A DNA stretch of 35,754 nucleotides from a virus. The notes under the pieces are model-generated. The model worked only from the letters and a program-made list of their open reading frames with translations, made no database searches and had not been told where the DNA came from. Every line of letters begins with the position of its first letter. Within the stretch, counting starts at the first letter, position 1. Below are positions 1-7,860 of this stretch, piece by piece. Both the position numbers and the translations under genes were made by a program. The stretch covers positions 1 to 35,754 of the IMG/VR virus record IMGVR_UViG_3300034685_000399; one strand, 5' to 3'.

Positions 1-642
1 TTAATTTAATTTAACAATAACCTGCCCACCTGTTAAAAGTGAACTATTGAATTCTAACTCTAAGCCAGTTGTACCTTTAGGAACTTCTACTACATATACT
101 CCTGTTAATTTTCTTCCTGGACCAACATTACCGTCTAATTGTCCGGCATTAGCTGCAGTTTGTCCTGTTAAAGAGTATTCGCAAGCTCGTCCATCTTTAT
201 CTACAACCTTAAACATTAGCATTGAAGAAATTGCCTGCTCTTCTTTTGATATGTTTTCCACGGTACAATCTACAGCAACAAATTCATTACCATCTTTAGG
301 TTTAGCAAAATCATTACCTTTAACTGTATATACTTTATTCACAGTTATTTTAAAGTCCTTTAACTGAATAACATCTCCTACCTTAAATGTTTTAGTTTCA
401 ACTTTATTATTTTCAGTATTAGATGTTGAAGTTGTTGCTGTACTATTATTCTCTCCTACCTTTTTAGGTTCATTCCCTCCACCTGTTGCAGCTATTCCAC
501 CAATAATAACTAAAGCTAATAATACTGTTATTATTTTGTGTTTCATAAAGAAGTTCCGTTGATCCTTGCCACAATGAGGGCACTTCTTAACTCCTTTAGA
601 GATTTCTTTACCACAAGCTTTGCAGTTTGTTAATTTACTCAT
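1..642 (-). CDS. Zinc-ribbon / DUF4352 membrane-anchored protein (moron)
   Basis: The product is 213 aa from ATG 642, which has TAGGAG eight bases upstream; the in-frame GTG at 660 lies within or before that site and was not chosen. Residues 7-26 form a CxxC...CxxC zinc ribbon. A single hydrophobic segment (about 37-54) follows, then a Ser/Thr/Asn-rich linker (about 58-84) and a C-terminal DUF4352-type beta domain (about 85-213). Proteins of this shape are common in Clostridium and Bacillus and are presumed to display the DUF4352 domain outside the membrane; the function is unknown. The gene lies beyond the endolysin terminator and so is probably a separately transcribed lysogenic-conversion gene. 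The stop codon is at the window edge. Family call moderately sure, role inferred. Confidence 0.8.
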   Translation of the reverse strand: MSKLTNCKACGKEISKGVKKCPHCGKDQRNFFMKHKIITVLLALVIIGGIAATGGGNEPKKVGENNSTATTSTSNTENNKVETKTFKVGDVIQLKDFKITVNKVYTVKGNDFAKPKDGNEFVAVDCTVENISKEEQAISSMLMFKVVDKDGRACEYSLTGQTAANAGQLDGNVGPGRKLTGVYVVEVPKGTTGLELEFNSSLLTGGQVIVKLN

Positions 643-715
643 ATCTATCACTCCTACCACTTAAAATTTCATTTATATTTTACCATTGTATTTCACATAG
701 AACAATTATAATAGC

Positions 716-763
716 ATTACAAAATTCAACATAAGTTATAAAAATTATGTTGAATTTTGTAAT
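716..763. repeat. Perfect 19-bp inverted repeat upstream of the moron gene
   Basis: Arms 716-734 and 745-763 are exact reverse complements around a 10-base loop. No run of T follows on either strand, so it does not look like an intrinsic terminator. On the minus strand it sits just upstream of a TATAAT hexamer (near 708-713) that could serve the gene starting at 642. An operator, or the footprint of a small mobile element, would both fit. Confidence 0.7.
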
Positions 764-774
764 AGAAATCCTTC

Positions 775-810
775 AAAAAAAAATAAAACCCCAGGGGAAA
801 ATCCCTGGGG
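775..810 (-). terminator. Rho-independent terminator after the endolysin
   Basis: On the minus strand an 8-bp GC-rich stem, CCCCAGGG / CCCTGGGG (803-810 and 789-796), with a 6-base loop is followed by a T-rich run (775-788). It starts seven bases after the endolysin stop codon and ends the lysis operon. It is one of the strongest terminators in the window. Confidence 0.93.
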
Positions 811-816
811 TAAATG

Positions 817-1773
817 TTACTTTATTAATAATTTTTGACCTGGATAAATTAAATTAGGATTTTTTATATTATTTTTTTTAACCAAATCATTTACTGAAAT
901 ATTATACTTATTTGCTATCTTTGTAAGATTATCTCCAGACTTTACTATATAATAAGTAAGTTTTGCATTTTCTTTACTTGTACTATTTAATTTTAATTTT
1001 TGACCTGGATAAATTAAATTAGGATTTTTTATATTATTTAATGAAACTATTTTATCTATAGTTGTATTATATTTTTGGGAAATTTCATATAATGTATCTC
1101 CAGCTTTAACTGTATAAATAAGCATTGGAGTATTATTGTTTTTAGTAATATTTTGTTTTGTTGATAATAAATTAATTTCTAATTTGTTATTTTTATTTAT
1201 TATATCTGTATAACAATAATTTAAATCTACATTACCATTTATTCCTGCTATCTTTCCATTACTTGAATATTGCCATATATCATATCTATTATTATAATCA
1301 AGCCTATCATTGTATCTTGCAATCCATATTTTATGTTCTAATAATTTATCTATAGCAAGTTTATTTTCAAACCAATATTTATTTGCATAAACCATAGTTT
1401 TATATCCTGCAGACTTTACAACATTTAAAAATGTATTTGTTATGTCAGTAAGAGTATCTTTGTTTAAATTTTCAAGTGATTTATCTTCAATATCTACAGC
1501 AAGCGGATATTCAAACTCATGTCCTGTTATAGTATCAATAAAATGTTTTGCTTCAATTTCAGCTTCTTGAATGGATTTAGCGTAACAATAGTGGTAAGCA
1601 CCTACATGTATACCTGCTTTTTTAGCTCCTTCAATATTAATTTGAAAACATGGATCAACGCTTTCTTTGCCATAACTTGCTCTTATTATTGCAAATTCTA
1701 TACCATCTTTTTTCACATCTTCCCAATTAATATTCCCCTGCCATTTTGAAACATCTATTCCTTTAATAAGCAT
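817..1773 (-). CDS. Endolysin: GH25 muramidase with two LysM repeats
   Basis: The 318-aa product cuts the glycan strands of peptidoglycan for host lysis. Residues 1-190 are a glycoside hydrolase 25 domain, with the GIDVSKWQG motif (Asp7) and AVDIED (Asp94, Glu96) as the expected catalytic acidic residues. Two LysM wall-binding repeats follow (about 219-262 and 274-318), both ending IYPGQKL. There is no signal peptide, so export depends on the adjacent holin. ATG 1773 has AAGGAG at a good distance. The gene is 23 bp downstream of holin and ends at a strong terminator. The two LysM repeats share 46 identical bases (829-874 and 994-1039). Confidence 0.95.
   Translation of the reverse strand: MLIKGIDVSKWQGNINWEDVKKDGIEFAIIRASYGKESVDPCFQINIEGAKKAGIHVGAYHYCYAKSIQEAEIEAKHFIDTITGHEFEYPLAVDIEDKSLENLNKDTLTDITNTFLNVVKSAGYKTMVYANKYWFENKLAIDKLLEHKIWIARYNDRLDYNNRYDIWQYSSNGKIAGINGNVDLNYCYTDIINKNNKLEINLLSTKQNITKNNNTPMLIYTVKAGDTLYEISQKYNTTIDKIVSLNNIKNPNLIYPGQKLKLNSTSKENAKLTYYIVKSGDNLTKIANKYNISVNDLVKKNNIKNPNLIYPGQKLLIK
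829..1039. repeat. 46-bp exact direct repeat within the LysM-coding part
   Basis: Positions 829-874 and 994-1039 are identical over 46 bases, offset 165 bases (55 codons). They encode the C-terminal half of each LysM repeat, including the [12 protein letters not shown] segment. The rest of the two repeats is clearly diverged. Confidence 0.9.
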
Positions 1774-1796
1774 AATGTCTCTCCTTTTTAAGTTTT

Positions 1797-2231
1797 TTAG
1801 TTTATACTGTCTTCTTTAATTTCTTTTTTGTTACCTTCTTTGAGTTGTATTAACATATCTTTTAATTTATCCGGAACTGGTACACCTGCTTTTGCAGCAT
1901 TCTCTAATATACTTATACCTTCCATGCTAGCATAAAAAAATATAACTAAACTTCTAACTATTCCATTGGCACCAGTTATATTATCTATAGATACTCCTAA
2001 TGCAACAATTATAAGTATTATAACTTTCTTCCCAAGCCCTCTAAATCCTATTGCAGAACTTATTGTTTTATCTCTACCTGCACAAATTAAACCGGAGGCA
2101 TAATCTAAAACCATTAATAATAATAATGTTTTAAAAGCCATATCCCAACCTCCAAAAAAATAATTTGTACAAGCTCCAAGACTTGCTATAACAATACTAG
2201 TAATTTTATCCCATGTAAAATCTTTTACCAT
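1797..2231 (-). CDS. Phage holin, holin-4 / TcdE-like family
   Basis: This 144-aa membrane protein has three hydrophobic stretches (about 8-28, 30-52 and 70-112), the family landmark [11 protein letters not shown] (about 41-51), a GLGKK loop and a charged C-terminal tail. The family forms inner-membrane lesions that release endolysin at a set time; relatives in clostridia also export large toxins. AAGGAG lies upstream of ATG 2231. It forms a lysis operon with the endolysin. Family call is firm. Confidence 0.92.
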   Translation of the reverse strand: MVKDFTWDKITSIVIASLGACTNYFFGGWDMAFKTLLLLMVLDYASGLICAGRDKTISSAIGFRGLGKKVIILIIVALGVSIDNITGANGIVRSLVIFFYASMEGISILENAAKAGVPVPDKLKDMLIQLKEGNKKEIKEDSIN

Positions 2232-2282
2232 TTTTCACTCCTTCTTTCTTTTTTAGTATAAACAATAAAAAATAAACCAACT

Positions 2283-2336
2283 TTAAGCAGTACATTGCTG
2301 AATGTAAAAGTTAGCTGTTTCTTGTGGTATTGGCAT
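2283..2336 (-). CDS. Candidate 17-aa microprotein between tail-tip and lysis genes
   Basis: The reading frame encodes MPIPQETANFYIQQCTA. A perfect AGGAGG (2343-2348) lies six bases before the ATG, the best ribosome site in this stretch. It comes directly after the terminator of the tail-tip operon and before holin. I recognise no family. It could be a genuine microprotein or a translated leader that tunes holin expression. Evidence for translation is only the ribosome site and start. Confidence 0.4.
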   Translation of the reverse strand: MPIPQETANFYIQQCTA

Positions 2337-2362
2337 TGGACACCTCCTGATTAATTAATTGC

Positions 2363-2389
2363 AAAATAAAAAGACCAACTAAGGTCTTT
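2363..2389 (-). terminator. Terminator after the tail-tip genes
   Basis: A 7-bp stem AAAGACC / GGTCTTT (2370-2376 with 2383-2389) and 6-base loop are followed on the minus strand by TTTTATTTT (2363-2370). It lies 25 bp past the stop of the 554-aa tail-tip gene. The plus strand also has a T-rich run, so it may work both ways. Confidence 0.75.
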
Positions 2390-2413
2390 CTTTTCCCGTT
2401 ACGTAAAAATTTT

Positions 2414-4078
2414 TTAATAATAATCATAAGCAAAATCTATAAGGTCAATCTCAAATGTATATTGTATTTTCATAGTATTCGCATCCGTTTTTTCAACTGG
2501 CTGTGCAAGCTTTGTATGAGCACCGCAAGGTTTTGATAGTGATAGATGATAGATGCCAAAATATACATAATCACTGTAAGAATATATATACATTGAAATT
2601 GACTTGTCAGTTCCAATAATCGGATATGCCACTGAATCAGAACCTTCAAAGGTAAAATATTCTCTGTAAGCTTCCACAAGATTGCCTTCAGGAGTAATTA
2701 CTTGACAAAAGCCTGTCCCCCCTTGCGTTCCAGAATAATATAAATATATTCTATTTTTTGTTCTATAATTTAAATTACGTAAATAACACCTTCTTTCGAT
2801 ATTTCCACTATTCATTCCCTTTGAAGCAAACCATGTAGAACTTCCTATTTTAGGTTTCAAATTCAATTCACTTGTTAAATTACCGTTTATATCTAACCTT
2901 AAAAGCCTATTAGTATAAACTGTTTCATTATATTGGGTATCTGTTCTTGAATTATACCCATATATTTCTATATATCCCTCTCCACTCATTAAAGGATTTA
3001 TCGTATAAGCAGTATAATTAAAATTAGAATTATATGCATCTTTGAAATTTGTTGTTAAATTTATAGGACCAACAGTTGACAATAATACCCCTACATTACT
3101 CCATTTGTAAATTTTTAAATAATAGTTGGGAGAGCTATAGTATATATAAACCCCTACAAAATAATCTATTTCTCCATTTTCTTTATATACAGGAACAACA
3201 TCATGTAGCTCGTTTGAATTAAATGCACCACCTGATGAATTTAATAATTTTACTGCATTTGTAAAATCAACATAATAATCTAAATTTAAATCAATTGGAA
3301 CATAAAGCTGATGACCTTTTAGGCTCTCTGGAAATTGAATATAGTTAGAATCAGTTGCACTAGTATTAGTTCCATCAAGTAGAGCATACCCTTTATTATA
3401 ATCGTTAAACCTTAATGCTTTTCTAAAATATCCGGAAGAAGCTCCTCTGTAAAAAATATTAATTATTGACCAGTATTTCTCTTTGTATAAGTTTTGTTTA
3501 GCATAAACAGTTCCATCTCCATTATTTCTTCCAAATATGGGTGGTCCTATATAAAATTTTTCTCTTTCCGAAGGTTCAGCTCCCCAATATATAGATTCAA
3601 ATCTTCCATTTGCAGCATGTGTTGGAAAGTCAAATACAAATGTAGTCCTTATTTTCCCATTAACTATTTCCATTTTACTTTCCAACTTATTTATCGTTCC
3701 TCTTAAAGTATCCGTTCCTGAATATTCAGTATTTCTATAAGCATAGCCTATTATATTTCCCGTTACTTTTTCTGTGTTTGCTGATTCAGGTTTTGTGGAG
3801 TCAGTAAGATATATACATTCAAAATTATCGTTAAATTGATCCTGGCTCCTCGTATTTATCCCCATTATTCCACCAGCAAAATGTCTTAAAAACATGTCCT
3901 TAAAAAACAAATCAGGAATAATGTTTTCTGTATATGCCTCCTTTACTTTCTTATTTGTTTTTGCATCAAACACTTCAACTAAAACTTTACCTTTTATGCC
4001 TCTATCATTCTTAAACTTTGTTTCTTTAAAAACTGTGTTATTTAAAAAATCTTTGTTGTATGAAACAATTTCTCTCAA
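2414..4078 (-). CDS. Phage tail-tip / receptor-binding candidate, 554 aa
   Basis: Start is TTG 4078 with GAAGGTGATAA before it. The N-terminal part (about 1-170) has features seen in phage tail-fibre and baseplate proteins: an opening KGKVLVEVFDAKTNKKVKEA segment and, near 150, FDFPTHAANGRFESIYWG, a region that in related proteins is an attachment or appendage domain. The remainder is rich in Tyr, Asn and Ser with beta-propeller-like spacing, consistent with a host-surface-binding domain. It is the last gene of the tail module, after the Dit- and Tal-like genes, the usual place for receptor-binding proteins. No catalytic motif was recognised. Role inferred from position and composition. Confidence 0.6.
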   Translation of the reverse strand: MREIVSYNKDFLNNTVFKETKFKNDRGIKGKVLVEVFDAKTNKKVKEAYTENIIPDLFFKDMFLRHFAGGIMGINTRSQDQFNDNFECIYLTDSTKPESANTEKVTGNIIGYAYRNTEYSGTDTLRGTINKLESKMEIVNGKIRTTFVFDFPTHAANGRFESIYWGAEPSEREKFYIGPPIFGRNNGDGTVYAKQNLYKEKYWSIINIFYRGASSGYFRKALRFNDYNKGYALLDGTNTSATDSNYIQFPESLKGHQLYVPIDLNLDYYVDFTNAVKLLNSSGGAFNSNELHDVVPVYKENGEIDYFVGVYIYYSSPNYYLKIYKWSNVGVLLSTVGPINLTTNFKDAYNSNFNYTAYTINPLMSGEGYIEIYGYNSRTDTQYNETVYTNRLLRLDINGNLTSELNLKPKIGSSTWFASKGMNSGNIERRCYLRNLNYRTKNRIYLYYSGTQGGTGFCQVITPEGNLVEAYREYFTFEGSDSVAYPIIGTDKSISMYIYSYSDYVYFGIYHLSLSKPCGAHTKLAQPVEKTDANTMKIQYTFEIDLIDFAYDYY

Positions 4079-4090
4079 ATTATCACCTTC

Positions 4091-5248
4091 TTACGCAAAC
4101 ATGATTTTTATTTTCTTTAACTTACATACATCATCTAATGTAGGCTTGTAAAAAATATAGGCAAATCGAATTGTTCGACTGGATGTTAATAACTGATTTA
4201 ACTGACTATAATTTATTTGGTTTAAATTATTTACATCTATGCCTTGAGATAAAAATTCTTGTAAATCATTTATATCAATTACTTCAAATGAGCCGCTTGT
4301 TTGATTAAATGTATAATATAAATTTCCACTATCAAAACTTATCGCTACTTTTATTGCTCCGTTTGTTGATATTGGATTTCCGCTTGAATCTCTTCTAACA
4401 AAACTTGTATCAGTAGTTATGCTTGTGATATTTCTTCCAGTAGGTATTAAAAAATCAGAGTTTTGCTTCATTACTTTAGGTTTACTTGTTACAACTTCCT
4501 TAGTTTCTAAAATATATTTAGTAGGATTTGATTTCTTGTCATAATCATCTGTGTAATAATATATTTTTGCATTTTCAATAAGTCCTGCATAACTTTGTGG
4601 GATTGTGTCCAAACCATAATTTAAAAAAATCTCTTCAGTTAAAGGCAAGTCGCCAATTTTATTCCAAGAGCCACTAGTATATGTTTTTATTCCTTCATCA
4701 TCAACCATAAGGTATTTTTCATTTGTCGAAACGTAATTTGAATCGTAATATATCGTATAGTTTTTACCATCTGCAGTTTCAGGAAAAAATATTAAAGATG
4801 AACCATTATTTAATGTTAAAGTTTGAGTCCCTATATTAGGATTTTCAAAACTGTTTGTCCCTGTGTTTGGTATTTTTTCAACTACAAGTCTTATAACACC
4901 TGTTTCAAACAAGGTTAATTCCCATATTAAATCATTAGCACCCCAACTCGACCATACTGAGTTTCCTTCAAACCTTATTCTAAAAGTTTTTTTACCACCT
5001 TCAATTTCTGAGGTATAATATAATTTATTATAACTTGCATCTCCTCTATTTATTTTTAAATGTTCCGTTGCTGAGCCAAATCCTACCCATGTATTACCTG
5101 ACGTTCTTAATTGCCTTACTACGGAACCGTTATAATAAAAGTCAAAACCCATATCAGGGAGTGTTACTGTTGAATCGTCATTATTACTTCCAAATAAGGT
5201 CATTCCAGTATTCCCTTTAATTTGTGCTGGAGTTGATATTATCCCCAT
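4091..5248 (-). CDS. Tail-tip accessory protein, 385 aa
   Basis: ATG 5248 has GGCGGTGATT upstream. The first 180 residues look beta-rich, with repeated W/F-G-S/T turns (WVGFGSATEH, WSSWGANDLIWEL). The C-terminal 100 residues include a segment on angle or displacement-type values (SFDSGNLYYTFNQTSG) and end in a basic tail. I do not recognise a named family with certainty. Its place between the Tal-like protein and the putative receptor-binding protein suggests a baseplate or fibre component. It is 12 bp downstream of the Tal gene, in one operon. Confidence 0.6.
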   Translation of the reverse strand: MGIISTPAQIKGNTGMTLFGSNNDDSTVTLPDMGFDFYYNGSVVRQLRTSGNTWVGFGSATEHLKINRGDASYNKLYYTSEIEGGKKTFRIRFEGNSVWSSWGANDLIWELTLFETGVIRLVVEKIPNTGTNSFENPNIGTQTLTLNNGSSLIFFPETADGKNYTIYYDSNYVSTNEKYLMVDDEGIKTYTSGSWNKIGDLPLTEEIFLNYGLDTIPQSYAGLIENAKIYYYTDDYDKKSNPTKYILETKEVVTSKPKVMKQNSDFLIPTGRNITSITTDTSFVRRDSSGNPISTNGAIKVAISFDSGNLYYTFNQTSGSFEVIDINDLQEFLSQGIDVNNLNQINYSQLNQLLTSSRTIRFAYIFYKPTLDDVCKLKKIKIMFA

Positions 5249-5260
5249 TTAATCACCGCC

Positions 5261-7156
5261 TTACACTTCTTTTATTGCTGCATTTATTGATACTAAACTG
5301 TTATATTCTTCTCTATTTGCAAGATTGACACCATAAATTACACCATTCCCTAATGTGCTTTCAAAAATTCCTTGATTTATATATTCTAATTCCTTAATTG
5401 TTGCTCTTTCATAACTTATATATGTTCCATCTGCCTGTTTTTCAAAATCCAAGTCAAAATTAATCCAGCTGTCAAAATCATAATCAGACATTTTATATCT
5501 TGAAAAAGTTTCTGATATTCCAACAGATGCTTTTGAAATATTTAAATCTATCAAACATTCCAATGATTTAGCCAAGTAATCAGCATATGAATTTGTCTGC
5601 ACTATGTTAGGTTTAATATCATTTATTAGTTTTTGAACACTTGTAAGGACTATATCTTGCTTTTGCTGTTCTATCTTATTTAAAAACCATTCATATAAGA
5701 ATGCTTGTAAAACTTCTGCTCTCGGAAGTTTTGGACTTAATCCACCTTCTAGGTTTCTTCCTTCAATTGTTACCTGAAGGTTGTTTTTCTCAATAGTAAA
5801 GGTTCCATTTGATGTTTGCATTTCTATAATAAAAGCATGCTGTCCTGCTGTAACCTGCGGCATCGAAAGTGTAACGTTTATGATATTATCCCCTGATGCA
5901 ACCTTTTGAGTTGGCTTTAAATCATAATATTTATTATCCAATGAAAAGAAAATGCTTAATGTTAAATCACTACTTGCCTTGCCTGATATTACTATGTTAG
6001 AAGTTAAATTAGTATCTGCTGAAACTGAAAAACCTATCACCATCGCCGCATATCTTATGGTTGTTATATTTAATGTATCAGCGTTTCTTTTTAGAATAAG
6101 CTGATTTTGGGAACCTGTTATTTTACTTTCTATCTTTTCAAGCATTGACTCAAAATCAAGTTTATTTATTATCGTATTTAATGGATTCCCTAGTTCTATT
6201 TTTGTATTAATAGGATTTAAAAGGTCAATTCTTTTCTTTATAACCCTAAGCTTTGCTGTTATTCCTAATAGTTCATGAAGAACTTTTACTTCATCTCCAA
6301 GATTAACTTCTGTAAGATTCTTGTAGTTTTCATATTCTTTTATCTTTGAAAGTTCTAAAAAATCCACTTCTATGTTTATAAAAGGATTTGATGCTTTCTT
6401 TATATATTCCTTTCCTAAGTTTCTTAACTCTTCAACATCCCCTGTATCAAATTCAACCTTTTTAACTATTGGATATGGCAAAATCTTAGCAACCTCACCT
6501 TCAGCCTCAATATATCTTTCAGGAAGAACTAAATTATCCTTCCCTATTGGATATATCTTTGTTGCAAAATCATTAGTATCAATTATTGCCCTTATTCCTT
6601 TTATGTTTTTTCCATACTTTATTAATATCCCTGAATTAGTTCCTAATTGCTTAAGTATTTCAATGTTGTAATTATCTCTTTCTATTTCTCCGCCATATTG
6701 CTGGAGTATCTTAAAAAAGGTCTCAAGTGCATTTGCATTTCTTATACTAAACGGATAAATATTCTCCTCTGGTGCTGTAAATTTAAATACTGCCTGTGCC
6801 TCAGGTGGGATTGTTCCTTCTATTGCTTCTTTCATATTAGCATTAACAAGTGTTGCCGCTTCTATAAAATAAAAAGTAAGGTCGTAAAATATATGTCTTG
6901 CCCATACCTTTATCTTTCCTATTTTTTCTCCTTCTCTTTCAACCTTATATATCCTAAAAAGCTGACCTAAAGCCTTTATTATATTAAACTCGACTAAGTA
7001 GTTTGCTTTCTTAGAGTTCGCTGGGTATTCTAAATATAAACTGTATTCACCATTTAGTTCTTCTGTTATTTCAGCTACTATACACTCATCTAAAACACCA
7101 AGTCCTATATTTTCAAATTCACCCTTTTTAGTCTTTTTGTCATAAACACAAATCAC
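5261..7156 (-). CDS. Tail-associated lysin-like minor structural protein (Tal / Prophage_tail)
   Basis: The 631-aa product has the N-terminal fold of phage minor structural proteins of the Prophage_tail / phi3626 gp18 type: ITEELNGEYSLYLEYP near residues 30-47, then IKVWARHIFYDL, and the hub region to about residue 350. In siphoviruses this protein closes the tail tip below Dit. No hydrolase domain is evident in the C-terminal half, which is beta-rich to about 480 and then helical. I chose GTG 7156, which overlaps the TAG of dit by one base and has GGCGGTGG five bases upstream; the in-frame GTG at 7165 lacks a spaced ribosome site. Confidence 0.82.
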   Translation of the reverse strand: MICVYDKKTKKGEFENIGLGVLDECIVAEITEELNGEYSLYLEYPANSKKANYLVEFNIIKALGQLFRIYKVEREGEKIGKIKVWARHIFYDLTFYFIEAATLVNANMKEAIEGTIPPEAQAVFKFTAPEENIYPFSIRNANALETFFKILQQYGGEIERDNYNIEILKQLGTNSGILIKYGKNIKGIRAIIDTNDFATKIYPIGKDNLVLPERYIEAEGEVAKILPYPIVKKVEFDTGDVEELRNLGKEYIKKASNPFINIEVDFLELSKIKEYENYKNLTEVNLGDEVKVLHELLGITAKLRVIKKRIDLLNPINTKIELGNPLNTIINKLDFESMLEKIESKITGSQNQLILKRNADTLNITTIRYAAMVIGFSVSADTNLTSNIVISGKASSDLTLSIFFSLDNKYYDLKPTQKVASGDNIINVTLSMPQVTAGQHAFIIEMQTSNGTFTIEKNNLQVTIEGRNLEGGLSPKLPRAEVLQAFLYEWFLNKIEQQKQDIVLTSVQKLINDIKPNIVQTNSYADYLAKSLECLIDLNISKASVGISETFSRYKMSDYDFDSWINFDLDFEKQADGTYISYERATIKELEYINQGIFESTLGNGVIYGVNLANREEYNSLVSINAAIKEV

Positions 7157-7860
7157 TACAACCACCGCCAGTTAGGTAAGATTTCAATTTTTGAAACATT
7201 TCCTGTCCATTCAACTAAATTATTCCCTGACTTTAGTATTGGGAAACTACCATTAACCTTTGAGTTTAAGTTATTAAGGTTATCATCATAGCAGTCATAA
7301 AGAGTGGAATCAACTATTATTTTATTTGATAATCCGTTTATTTTTATCTCATTTCCATTTATTTTTAGCGTTATATCACCCGTTCCATATACATATATTT
7401 TAGGCATACTATATATTGTTCCTGGATTTATTAAATTAGTTCCGCTTTGAGTTATTGTAATTAAAGTATTATCTACAGAATATTTAAAAGGCCTACAATT
7501 AAAAATAATTAGGAATTCGCTTATATAATTCATAATTTGCTTGAAATCTATTGAATTAACTATTTGTGCTTTATATTTTTTATCATTTTGAAAACTAAAT
7601 ATTAAATCATTTTCTCCTGCTCCGTAAAGCCAAGCTTTTATTTCATCTATCTTTTCCAATATATTATCCCCAGTAATTGCACATTCAATTGTTATCGTAA
7701 TATCTTCATAGGTTCCTTCATCATACCTTAAACTTGAATCTCTACCTGGAATATCAATAGCTGATACTCTTCTTTTTGGAGATGGAATGGTAGGTCTTGT
7801 AGAAATTAAAATGCCATAGTCTAAATAGCTATCTCTGCCTGCAAAATTAAAGCTAAGCAT
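7156..7860 (-). CDS. Distal tail protein (Dit), Sipho_tail family
   Basis: This 234-aa protein begins with a hydrophobic N-terminus and YLDYGILISTRPTIPSPKRR followed by IPGRDSSLRYDEGTYEDI, the characteristic Dit N-terminal belt domain. KPRPF-like 'FNCRPFKYSV' near residue 123 marks the switch to the C-terminal galectin-like domain. Dit makes the ring joining the tail tube to the tip. The gene's ATG overlaps the last base of the tape-measure gene, and its stop overlaps the Tal-like gene, so the three are translationally coupled. Confidence 0.9.
   Translation of the reverse strand: MLSFNFAGRDSYLDYGILISTRPTIPSPKRRVSAIDIPGRDSSLRYDEGTYEDITITIECAITGDNILEKIDEIKAWLYGAGENDLIFSFQNDKKYKAQIVNSIDFKQIMNYISEFLIIFNCRPFKYSVDNTLITITQSGTNLINPGTIYSMPKIYVYGTGDITLKINGNEIKINGLSNKIIVDSTLYDCYDDNLNNLNSKVNGSFPILKSGNNLVEWTGNVSKIEILPNWRWL

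Noticed and set aside
2414-5248. Enzymatic depolymerase in tail-tip proteins
   Set aside because: No glycosidase, lyase or esterase motif could be recognised; they are described as binding or structural candidates only.
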